Source of the DNA: Sulfobacillus sp.
GTDB taxonomy: Bacteria; Bacillota; Sulfobacillia; Sulfobacillales; Sulfobacillaceae
Assembly (NCBI GenBank): GCA_027309085.1
Contig: DAIDDL010000028.1
Span: forward strand, 1-54,223
Length of the DNA: 54,223 nucleotides
Reading direction: 5' to 3'
Part shown: positions 25,252 to 32,717 of the stretch, one piece after another
Layout: the number at the start of each line of letters is the position of its first letter
How positions within the stretch are numbered: position 1 is the stretch's first letter
Program-made: the position numbers and the translations under genes
The notes under the pieces: generated by a model
Databases searched by the model: none
Told to the model about the DNA's origin: nothing
Seen by the model: only the letters and a program-made list of their open reading frames with translations

Positions 25252-25289
25252 CACATTCGCCTCCAATTTCACCCTCGATAATACCAGGG

Positions 25290-25514
25290 AAAAGCAAGAA
25301 AGAGAAGATAGCATGCTATCTTCTCTTCTATGCCCCGCCATGCCGTGGAACACCGACGTTTTGAACCTGCTACTAGCAGGTGGGCACCTCCCGTTAACTT
25401 TCGCAGTCCCCTATATTCAGGGCCGGACGGCCATTAACTGCGGATCAGGTTCCCTATGTTCTGATGTTGGCTCAAAACATATCGGTCGTCTTCACGTACA
25501 CAGCCGGATTTGTA
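25290..25514 (-). ncRNA. ssrS: Candidate 6S RNA
   Basis: A promoter (25521-25549) and a terminator palindrome (25300-25327) bound a transcript of about 200-225 bases with no ORF. It folds as a long rod. Outer stems pair 25499-25504 with 25337-25342, and 25472-25478/25482-25486 with 25358-25364/25352-25356. An inner stem pairs 25447-25454 with 25382-25389. Between outer and inner stems lies an open region whose 3' side carries its own hairpin (25365-25381), as in the 6S central bubble. In Bacillus the 6S-1 gene also lies between aspS and the rarA homologue, as here. Such RNAs bind sigma-A RNA polymerase. Identification rests on structure and synteny, not a database match. Confidence 0.62.
25300..25327 (-). 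terminator. 28-base perfect palindrome ending the 6S candidate
   Basis: Arms 25300-25313 and 25314-25327 are exactly complementary. On the minus strand they are followed by the T-rich CTTGCTTTTCCC, so this is likely a terminator, and it separates the RNA from trxA. Confidence 0.6.
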
Positions 25515-25520
25515 ACCCTT

Positions 25521-25549
25521 ATTATAATGACCCCAGTGCGCGAATGCAA
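25521..25549 (-). promoter_or_regulatory. Sigma-A promoter of the 6S candidate
   Basis: On the minus strand TTGCAT (25549-25544) and a perfect TATAAT (25526-25521) are separated by exactly 17 bases. The start would fall near 25513-25515. From 25550 to 25720 no gene or other element is seen. Confidence 0.65.
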
Positions 25550-25721
25550 CCGCTGGTTCTGGCCTTCTTCTTTACCTGGAGTCTGCTAAATCGCGCGGCG
25601 CCTGGAAGCCTGAGCCGGTCTCATCGGCACTGGCCGCCACTATGCCGCGATGCTCGCCCGTCCCAATTTGCCCAATTCTTCAAATATAACTTCCACAAAA
25701 TGCCGTTAGCCACAAAAAGAG

Positions 25722-25748
25722 GGGATGCCTGCCAAAGGCAGGCATCCC
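25722..25748 (-). terminator. Terminator of the DUF3243 gene
   Basis: A 12-bp perfect stem GGGATGCCTGCC/GGCAGGCATCCC with loop AAA (TTT on the minus strand) is followed on the minus strand by CTCTTTTTG. It lies just past the stop at 25755. Confidence 0.85.
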
Positions 25749-25754
25749 AAGATA

Positions 25755-26009
25755 TTAGGAGAGGTCGTCGTCGTCCTTCGCCATACGGGTGACCATATTT
25801 GCAAGCATCTCTTTCTGTTTCGGTCCGCTTGCCTGCCACATCCGCTTTGCTACGCGGTCTTGCGCATTCTTCGGCTCAACCCCGGCTTGCAGCATCGCGT
25901 CACCCATGTCCACAACGTCGCTTTGCACGTTGTGTTCACCGCCGTTGTGAAGTTTCTCAGCTACACGGGACTTTAACTCATGAAATGACTGCGGCACACC
26001 CTTTGCCAA
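25755..26009 (-). CDS. DUF3243 family protein
   Basis: The C-terminal half (GVEPKNAQDRVAKRMWQ...EMLANMVTRMAK) matches the DUF3243 pattern of Bacillus YmfJ (VDPKNxxERLLKELW...ANMxVKL). Function unknown; small, helical and cytosolic. The frame is open to 26078, but GGAGG seven bases before TTG 26009 gives 84 residues, the usual family length. It is monocistronic with a strong terminator. Confidence 0.7.
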   Translation of the reverse strand: MAKGVPQSFHELKSRVAEKLHNGGEHNVQSDVVDMGDAMLQAGVEPKNAQDRVAKRMWQASGPKQKEMLANMVTRMAKDDDDLS

Positions 26010-26152
26010 AGGAATCCCTCCCTCAATCAGTTGGATTAGAGCCAGTTCTGTGGGCTCCAATGCTATTGTGCGCCGCACCGCTCCAAACTATGAGAGGAAT
26101 AATTCACAGCTCGCGCGCCAGACTAGAACCGACAATGAAAGGAGGAGAACCA

Positions 26153-26485
26153 ATGAGCTGGGTAGGAACCGTGGTGCGATTTGTCGTAGCCGCACTGGTG
26201 TTGATGTTCATGGGTTATGTCGTGCCGGGATTTTCGCATCTGGGATTTTGGTCAGCAATGTTGGCGGCATTAGTGATTGCGCTGGCTGGATACCTGATTG
26301 AAGCCATGTTCGGCAAATCCGCATCGCCGTACGGGCGCGGACTCGTCGGATTTCTAGTTTCCGCAGTGGTCATTTATTTCGCGCAATTTGTAGTGCCGAC
26401 TATGCATGTTTCAGTCTTGGCGGCGCTTATCGCGGCCTTTATTATCGGGTTAGTGGATCTATTTATTCCCACGGCAGTCCGGTAG
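26153..26485 (+). CDS. YvlD-like phage holin family 4 membrane protein
   Basis: 110 residues, four hydrophobic helices with small loops. VVPGFSHLGFWSAMLAALVIALAGYLIE and SPYGRGLVGFLVSAVVIYFAQFVVP fit the YvlD/holin-4 superfamily, widespread chromosomal proteins without known lytic function. ATG 26153 follows AAAGGAGGAG. Because the frame is open far upstream, the ribosome site decides the start. Its stop codon lies inside the terminator hairpin. Confidence 0.8.
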   Translation: MSWVGTVVRFVVAALVLMFMGYVVPGFSHLGFWSAMLAALVIALAGYLIEAMFGKSASPYGRGLVGFLVSAVVIYFAQFVVPTMHVSVLAALIAAFIIGLVDLFIPTAVR

Positions 26486-26514
26486 AAGAGAGGAGAAAAT
26501 CTCCTCTCTTCTAC
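26482..26514. terminator. Bidirectional hairpin between yvlD-like gene and aspS
   Basis: 15-bp perfect stem (26482-26496 with 26500-26514), loop AAA. It contains the stop of the plus-strand gene and lies 8 bases past the aspS stop, serving both convergent genes. T tracts are weak. Confidence 0.65.
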
Positions 26515-26521
26515 TGGGCTC

Positions 26522-28261
26522 TCATTTTTTAATCTGAATGCCTACGTCATCGAGTTGCCGCGTGTCCACCAAGCTGGGAGAGTTCATCAGGGGATCGAAC
26601 CCACGCGCCGTTTTGGGAAATGCAATGACTTCCCGCAAACTCTTCGCTCCCGCCATCAGCATGACCAGCCGGTCCAGCCCGAAGGCGATTCCACCGTGCG
26701 GCGGGGCTCCATACTGAAATGCATTGATGAGAAAGCCAAACTTTTCTTCCGTCTCCTCAGGATCCAACCCCAACGCCGCAAATATTCGCGACTGCAGTTC
26801 GGGCTGATAGATGCGCAGACTGCCGGAAGCCAGCTCTGTGCCGTTCAAGACCACGTCATAGGCTTGCGACCGGACGCTTAAGGGATCCGTCGCAATCAGG
26901 TCCACATCCTCCGGGTGGGGCATGGTGAATGGGTGGTGCGCCGACACCAGTCTCTTCTCCTCATCGCTCCATTCGAACAGCGGGAACTCCGTCACCCACA
27001 AAAACCGCCACCCATCCTCAACCCGCTGCTCCTGCCGGGCAAACTCCAACCGCAGTTGGCCGAGCGCTGCCAAACTGGGCCATTTCTCTCCCGCCACCAC
27101 CAGCAAGGTGTCATCCGGCCCCAGCTGGGCCGCTTCTGCCAGGTGCAGCAGATCCTCTTCAGACAGCCACTTGCCCGCCGACGTTCGGAGCCCTTCCCCG
27201 GTTTTCACAATCCAGATCAGCCCGCTGGCTCCGTGGGTTTTGGCGGCCTCCGCCCAGGCATCCAGTTGCCGGCGCGATGGCTGGTAGTGTCTGAGAACGA
27301 CACCTCCGACGAATGTGGCCTCGCGCAAAACAGGCCAGCCTATATGCGCCTTTACCTGGGCAGTCAGGTCGCATAGCGGTTCGCCTGCCCGTAAGTCTGG
27401 CTTGTCGGAGCCGTACCCTTCCATAGCCTGCCGCCAAGTCATGCGGACAAAAGGCGCCAGATCCACCTCCATGCTGTCACGGAAAACCTGGCGGAGCATA
27501 GCTTCCATCATGTCCAAAATCTCACCTTGCGACATAAAAGACATCTCCACGTCGATTTGCGTGAACTCTGGCTGCCGGTCGGCACGCAGATCCTCATCAC
27601 GGAAGACCTTGGCGATCTGATAATAGCGGTCAAACCCAGCCACCATCAGCAACTGTTTAAAAATCTGCGGGCTTTGGGGAAGCGCGTAAAACTCCCCGGG
27701 GGCCAGCCGGCTGGGAACCAGAAAATCGCGGGCCCCCTCAGGGGTGGACCGCGCCAGAGACGGGGTTTCCACATCTAAAAATCCATGGGCATGAAAGAAG
27801 TTGCGCACCGCAATCAGCACCTTGTCGCGCAGCACAAAGTTGCGCAGCAGCGAAGGGCGCCTCAGGTCGATGTACCGGTATTTGAGGCGCAATCCCTCAT
27901 CCACGGTGTCGGCGTCCACCGGCATAAACGGAGGGGTTTTGGCCTCGGATAGGATAGCCACCCGCGAAGGTTCAATTTCTATGCGTCCAGATGTCAGCTC
28001 TGGATTTTCCATGCCGGCAGGACGCGCCCGCACTTTGCCCGTGACCGCCACCACAAATTCCGCGCGGACACGGTCAAGTTCCGAAAAGCTTTCCGCATGA
28101 ACAGGCTCGGCCACAATCTGGACCAGTCCGGTGCGGTCCCGCAAATCAATAAAAATCAGCCCGCCGTGATCGCGCCGCCTGTGAACCCACCCCGCCACAG
28201 AGACCGTTTCCCCAATCATCTGTTCCGTGATGTCCGCAGCGTAATGTGTGCGCCCTTCCAT
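26522..28261 (-). CDS. aspS: Aspartate--tRNA ligase
   Basis: Class II synthetase. OB-fold anticodon domain at the N-terminus (VAGWVHRRRDHGGLIFIDLRDRTG), catalytic motifs TPEGARDFLVPSR, QSPQIFKQLLM, FRDEDLRADRQPEFTQID, the bacterial GAD insertion in the middle, and motif 3 HGGIAFGLDRLVML. 579 residues is the bacterial long form. Whether it is discriminating or non-discriminating for tRNA-Asn cannot be settled by eye. GGGAGG precedes ATG 28261; hisS ends 27 bases upstream, so one operon. Confidence 0.96.
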   Translation of the reverse strand: MEGRTHYAADITEQMIGETVSVAGWVHRRRDHGGLIFIDLRDRTGLVQIVAEPVHAESFSELDRVRAEFVVAVTGKVRARPAGMENPELTSGRIEIEPSRVAILSEAKTPPFMPVDADTVDEGLRLKYRYIDLRRPSLLRNFVLRDKVLIAVRNFFHAHGFLDVETPSLARSTPEGARDFLVPSRLAPGEFYALPQSPQIFKQLLMVAGFDRYYQIAKVFRDEDLRADRQPEFTQIDVEMSFMSQGEILDMMEAMLRQVFRDSMEVDLAPFVRMTWRQAMEGYGSDKPDLRAGEPLCDLTAQVKAHIGWPVLREATFVGGVVLRHYQPSRRQLDAWAEAAKTHGASGLIWIVKTGEGLRTSAGKWLSEEDLLHLAEAAQLGPDDTLLVVAGEKWPSLAALGQLRLEFARQEQRVEDGWRFLWVTEFPLFEWSDEEKRLVSAHHPFTMPHPEDVDLIATDPLSVRSQAYDVVLNGTELASGSLRIYQPELQSRIFAALGLDPEETEEKFGFLINAFQYGAPPHGGIAFGLDRLVMLMAGAKSLREVIAFPKTARGFDPLMNSPSLVDTRQLDDVGIQIKK

Positions 28262-28288
28262 AAATCCGTCCTCCCCAATGTCGGTTAC

Positions 28289-29533
28289 TTAATCTCTGCG
28301 GCGAAAATAATCGAGAAGCTCATCCACTGGCACGGTTTTTTGCTCATTGCGCCTCAAATCCTTCACAGCGGCACTGCCCTCCGCCCATTCCTGCCCACCC
28401 ACAATCACCACATAGTGGCTGCGGCGGCTGGCATCACGCAGCTGCGCCTTCAGGCTCCGGTCCATCAGGTCAGCTTCCGCTGCAATCTGTCCTTGGCGCA
28501 GTCCTTCCGAAATAATGAAGGCCTGGGTGTTGTACCCCGGCAAATGCGCCACATACACGCTCAGGGTGCGGTCAAGGCCAAAATCTTTGTCGGCAGCCGA
28601 GAGCATGCGTTCAATTCCCATACCGAATCCAACGGCCGGGGTCGCAGCCGGACCATCGAGGGTGGTAGCGAGCCCGTCATACCGGCCACCGCCAAATAGT
28701 GCGGTCTGGTCTCCCAAACTGGGATGACCTATCTCAAACACTGTGCGGGTATAATAATCCAGTCCGCGCACAAGGTACGGATCGCGCACGACCTCGCGCC
28801 CCGCTTCTGACAGCAGTTCAGCAAGCCGGCCGTAGTGCCTGCGGCAATCCTCGCACCAATAGTCCTTGATGTCTGGGGCCAGGCTGCGGATGCCTACATC
28901 GATTTTGCAGTCCAGCAGCCGCAGCGGGTTGGTCTGCAGGCGGATTTGGCAGTCCTCGCACAGATCGGAACGGCGCCCTTCATAGTAGGCGATGAGGCTC
29001 TCCCGGTACCGCGGCCGGCATTCGGAGCAGCCAATGGAGTTCAGCCGCACGACCGGGCTGTGCAATCCCACCTTCTCCACCACCGAGCAGGCGAGGAGGA
29101 TAATTTCAGCGTCGGCTTCGGGCTCCACCGACCCGTAAATCTCCGCGCCAAATTGCGTGTGCTGCCGGTACCGCAAGGCCTGGGGCTTTTCACGCCGGAA
29201 CATGGGCCCGTAATAGCACATCCGCACTGGCTGCGGCTTGTTGTAGAGCCCATTCTCCACGTATGCCCGGGCGATAGCGGCAGTGCCCTCGGGGCGCAGG
29301 GTCAGGTCCACCCCGCCGACATCGGTAAAGGAATAGCGTTCATGCTGCACGATATCGGTTGATTCTCCCACCCGGAGAAACACTGGTGTCTGCTCAAACA
29401 CCGGTGTTTCGACTAGCTGGTAGCCGTAGGCCTGAGCCGTGTCAATGGCGGTCCTTCGCATCTTCTCCATGCGGCCCGACTCGGGGGGCAGTATGTCCTG
29501 AGTGCCGCGCGGCCTTTGCAATTCTGGACGCAT
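28289..29533 (-). CDS. hisS: Histidine--tRNA ligase
   Basis: Class II synthetase of 414 residues: PRGTQDILPPES start, LRPEGTAAIARA (motif 2 region), RREKPQALRYRQHTQFG, the histidine-A motif LVRGLDYYTRTVFE, GGRYDGLATTL, motif 3 GFGMGIERML, then the anticodon-binding domain. A four-Cys group (CSECRPRYRES..CEDCQ...CEDC) sits in the insertion and may bind Zn. ATG 29533 with AAGGAGGAG is well supported, so its first 92 bases overlap the 3' end of dtd. Confidence 0.95.
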   Translation of the reverse strand: MRPELQRPRGTQDILPPESGRMEKMRRTAIDTAQAYGYQLVETPVFEQTPVFLRVGESTDIVQHERYSFTDVGGVDLTLRPEGTAAIARAYVENGLYNKPQPVRMCYYGPMFRREKPQALRYRQHTQFGAEIYGSVEPEADAEIILLACSVVEKVGLHSPVVRLNSIGCSECRPRYRESLIAYYEGRRSDLCEDCQIRLQTNPLRLLDCKIDVGIRSLAPDIKDYWCEDCRRHYGRLAELLSEAGREVVRDPYLVRGLDYYTRTVFEIGHPSLGDQTALFGGGRYDGLATTLDGPAATPAVGFGMGIERMLSAADKDFGLDRTLSVYVAHLPGYNTQAFIISEGLRQGQIAAEADLMDRSLKAQLRDASRRSHYVVIVGGQEWAEGSAAVKDLRRNEQKTVPVDELLDYFRRRD

Positions 29534-30008
29534 TGGTGACGTCTCCTCCTTGTTCCCGATCTCTCTTCCGGTCGGCGCTGTCGATCCACACCGTCACCGG
29601 ACCCCAATTCACGAGCGACACTTCCATAGGGGCACCAAAACGCCCCGTCACCACCTTGTCCGACTTGACCCGGCACAGGTCCACAAAATATTCATAGAGC
29701 GGCTCCGCCACTTCTCTAGAGGCCGCTGGAGAAAAATTGGGACGGCGGCCGCTGGCCGCCTCGGCATAGAGGGTAAACTGTGAAACCACCATGATCCCGC
29801 CTTCAATATCCAGGACGCTGCGGTTCATCTTTCCACGCTCATCAAATATCCTGAGATTCAGGGCCTTATCAGAAAGCCAGCGGACAGTCTGCCGGTCGTC
29901 GCGGGGGTGTATCCCGAGAAATACCAGCAATCCCGTCTCAATAGCCGCCACGCTCTCATCTCCGACCACTACGGATGCGCGTCTTACGCGCTGCAGCAGG
30001 GCACGCAT
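29442..30008 (-). CDS. dtd: D-aminoacyl-tRNA deacylase with C-terminal extension
   Basis: Hydrolyses D-amino acids from mischarged tRNA. The catalytic SQFTLYA (with Thr) and the cross-subunit Gly-Pro motif in VNWGPVTVWID are present; the residue before Gly is Trp where Asp is usual. The normal protein ends near residue 150; this one has about 40 extra polar, His/Arg-rich residues overlapping hisS by 92 bases, and the extra part looks unconserved. The start shares one base with the rel stop (TGATG). rel-dtd-hisS-aspS is a common Firmicute order. Confidence 0.9.
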   Translation of the reverse strand: MRALLQRVRRASVVVGDESVAAIETGLLVFLGIHPRDDRQTVRWLSDKALNLRIFDERGKMNRSVLDIEGGIMVVSQFTLYAEAASGRRPNFSPAASREVAEPLYEYFVDLCRVKSDKVVTGRFGAPMEVSLVNWGPVTVWIDSADRKRDREQGGDVTNASRIAKAARHSGHTAPRVGPHGEDAKDRH

Positions 30009-32161
30009 CAGAGTTTTTCGTGGCTGACGCGCTCAACCCGTTCAACATAGGGCAACGCCTCAAGACGCCTGATAATGCGCGTCAGCTGTGTTAGATTTTT
30101 CACTTCCAGCCTCACATTCACGACCGCTGTGCGGTCTTTAAATCCCCGTGCCTTGGCAGAGATGATGTTGGCGTCAGCCACCACATTTGCCACGTCTGCC
30201 AAGAGTCCCGCGCGGTCCCACGCGAACACGGCCAGTTCAACAGGATGGGGCGCCAGTTCCGCTTCTTGCGTATCCCAGCTGACTTCAATAAGCCGTTCAG
30301 GATCCCGGCTCAATTCCTTCTCATTGGGGCAGTCAAGGCGGTGCACGGACACCCCGCGGCCCCGGGTCAGGTACCCGATAATAGGGTCCCCCGGCACAGG
30401 CTGGCAACACCGTGCCAACCGCGTGAGCAACCGCGTTTGGCCGCGGACAAGGATTTGTTCCCCACTGGCCGGCACTGCGGTTTTTTCCCGTTTGACCGGC
30501 ACAACCGGGGCCAGGACTGGTTCAAGACTCCGGCCCAATTCCTCCTTGAGGCGCGCCACTGCCTGAACGGGATTAATCATACCGTCACTAATCCCAATGG
30601 CCAGCTCATCTACTGTACCATAGCCCACCTTCTTCACCAATTCCTGGAGGCGGTCGTGCTGCAGGGTCAGACTGGCCCGCCTGAGTTCCCGCTCAAATAT
30701 TTCCTGGCCGCGGGCCAGGTGCTCCTGGCGGCGCTCCCGGCGGATCCACTGCCTTATCCGGTTCTTCGCTTGCGATGTCTGGACAATGTTGAGCCAGTCC
30801 ACACTGGGACCGGGAGATTTCCGGTTGACCAGGACCTCGACGATATCCCCATTCTCGAGCGATGTGGTCAGGGGCACGATACGTCCGTTGACCTTGGCGC
30901 CGACACAGTGATTGCCCACATCTGTGTGGATGCGGTACGCGAAGTCGATCGGAGTGGCTCCCGCCGGCAAGTCCAGCACGTCCCCCTTGGGGGTGAATAC
31001 AAACACTTCCTCACTGAAAAGGTCCACCTTCAGGGTGTCCATAAACTCGCGCGCATCGCGCATATCACGCTGCCATTCCAATAACTGCCTCAGCCATGAC
31101 AGTTTCTGCTCGAACTCGCGGTCCTCTTTGCCGCCGTCTTTATAGCGCCAGTGCGCGGCAATTCCGTATTCAGCCGTGTGATGCATCTCAAAGGTGCGGA
31201 TCTGCACCTCCAGCGGCTCGCCTTCCGGGCCCATCACCGTGGTATGCAGACTCTGGTACAAGTTGGACTTAGGCATGGCGATATAGTCCTTAAAACGGCC
31301 TGGCACCGGCTTCCACAAAGAGTGCACCAGCCCTAAGACGGCATAACAGTCTTTGACAGTCTCCACCATGACGCGCACGGCTACCAGATCATAAATCTGA
31401 GAAAAGTCCTTGCCCTGTTTGTACATCTTCTGGTAGATGCTGTACAAGTGCTTGGCCCGGCCCGACAGTTCCGCCACCATTCCCATGGAATCGAGCCGGC
31501 TCGTCAATTCGGCGGTGACCGACTCCACCGCCGCCTCCCGCTCCAATCTCTTCTTGGCCACCAGTTCCTTCATCAATTGGAACTCTTCTGGCTGCAAGTG
31601 TTGAAAAGCCAAATCTTCGAGCTCCCACTTAATCCGGAAAATACCCAGGCGGTGCGCCAGAGGCGCATAAATTTCCATTGTTTCCCGGGCGATCCGCTGA
31701 ACCCGGTCAGCCGTCAAGTGCTTGAGGGTGCGCATATTGTGCAGGCGGTCTGCGAGCTTGATGAGAATCACCCGGATGTCCTTGGCCATCGCCAACAGCA
31801 TCTTGCGCAGATTTTCCGCCTGCTCCTCTTCGCGCGTCCTCACCTCGAGGCGGTCCAGTTTTGTCACGCCGTCTACAAGTTGAGCGATCTCCGGACCAAA
31901 TCGTTCCTCGATATCCTTCAGCGTATAACTGGTATCCTCTACCACATCATGCAGAAGGGCGGCGATAATGGTGGGGACATCCATCCGCAGGTCAGCCAGA
32001 ATAGACGCCACCGCAAGCGGGTGCTCTATGTAAGGAGCACCCGAAGCACGGCTTTGGCCTTCGTGGGCCCTGCGCGAAAAGTCGATAGCTTCGGCGATTT
32101 GTTCCGCTTCCGGAGAGTCTGCCGTAAATCCGAGTTTTTCCGCCATGCTGACCTGCTCCAT
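30008..32161 (-). CDS. relA: Bifunctional (p)ppGpp synthetase/hydrolase Rel
   Basis: Stringent-response enzyme. In order: HD hydrolase domain (AHEGQSRASGAPYIEHP, LLHDVVEDT, LADRLHNMRTL), synthetase domain (GRFKDYIAMPKSNLYQSLHTTV, YGIAAHWRYK), TGS domain (VFVFTPKGDVLDLPAGATPIDFAYRIH), a zinc-finger/CC region (TRLARCCQPVPGDPIIGYLTRGRGVSVHR) and a C-terminal ACT domain. With an intact HD motif it should be bifunctional. GGGGGGAG precedes ATG 32161; the frame extends slightly upstream to 32176. Lies between apt and dtd. Confidence 0.97.
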   Translation of the reverse strand: MEQVSMAEKLGFTADSPEAEQIAEAIDFSRRAHEGQSRASGAPYIEHPLAVASILADLRMDVPTIIAALLHDVVEDTSYTLKDIEERFGPEIAQLVDGVTKLDRLEVRTREEEQAENLRKMLLAMAKDIRVILIKLADRLHNMRTLKHLTADRVQRIARETMEIYAPLAHRLGIFRIKWELEDLAFQHLQPEEFQLMKELVAKKRLEREAAVESVTAELTSRLDSMGMVAELSGRAKHLYSIYQKMYKQGKDFSQIYDLVAVRVMVETVKDCYAVLGLVHSLWKPVPGRFKDYIAMPKSNLYQSLHTTVMGPEGEPLEVQIRTFEMHHTAEYGIAAHWRYKDGGKEDREFEQKLSWLRQLLEWQRDMRDAREFMDTLKVDLFSEEVFVFTPKGDVLDLPAGATPIDFAYRIHTDVGNHCVGAKVNGRIVPLTTSLENGDIVEVLVNRKSPGPSVDWLNIVQTSQAKNRIRQWIRRERRQEHLARGQEIFERELRRASLTLQHDRLQELVKKVGYGTVDELAIGISDGMINPVQAVARLKEELGRSLEPVLAPVVPVKREKTAVPASGEQILVRGQTRLLTRLARCCQPVPGDPIIGYLTRGRGVSVHRLDCPNEKELSRDPERLIEVSWDTQEAELAPHPVELAVFAWDRAGLLADVANVVADANIISAKARGFKDRTAVVNVRLEVKNLTQLTRIIRRLEALPYVERVERVSHEKL

Positions 32162-32183
32162 GACAGCTCCCCCCATTCTTTGC

Positions 32184-32699
32184 TTACCTCGCCAACAAAC
32201 TTGTCACTGGCGCTTTGGGGTCCAGCTTCTTGCGCCCCCCCAAGGCCTCCAGCTCGATTAAAAAGGCAAAAGCGGCCACCGTCGCGTTCAAGCGGGAAGC
32301 AAGCCGGGCAGTGGCTGCTACCGTCCCGCCGGTAGCCAGCACGTCATCGACAATTATCACGCGCTTACCCGCCAAAGTCCGATCGTTTTCCACTTCCAGG
32401 TGATTTTCACCATATTCTAACGAATATGCTTCCACTAGAACAGGGGCTGGCAGCTTTCCGCTCTTGCGCACCGGGATGAGTCCCGCATGCAAGCGGTCCG
32501 CTAGCGGGGCGGCAATCAAAAAGCCCCGGGCTTCTGGAGCCAAGATCGCGTCCGGATGAAATGGCCGGAGGCGCTCTTCCAACTCGTCCAGCACCTCACG
32601 CCACGCGTCAGGGTTGGCCATCACCGGCAACACGTCCCGGAACAATACCCCTTGCAGAGGAAAATCCGGTATTTCCCTTACCCATTCAGTCCACGCCAC
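32184..32699 (-). CDS. apt: Adenine phosphoribosyltransferase
   Basis: Salvages adenine to AMP with PRPP. 171 residues: IPDFPLQGVLFRD at the start, EARGFL, and the PRPP-binding loop VIIVDDVLATGGTVAAT. It lies between recJ and rel, as in Bacillus, linking purine salvage to ppGpp metabolism by co-transcription. The start at 32699 is 18 bases after the recJ stop. Confidence 0.96.
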   Translation of the reverse strand: MAWTEWVREIPDFPLQGVLFRDVLPVMANPDAWREVLDELEERLRPFHPDAILAPEARGFLIAAPLADRLHAGLIPVRKSGKLPAPVLVEAYSLEYGENHLEVENDRTLAGKRVIIVDDVLATGGTVAATARLASRLNATVAAFAFLIELEALGGRKKLDPKAPVTSLLAR

Positions 32700-32717
32700 T
32701 GCTGACCCTCCTAATAC

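Noticed and set aside
25313-25792. 159-residue plus-strand ORF
   Set aside because: Lies opposite the 6S candidate and the DUF3243 gene; crosses two terminators and has no domain.
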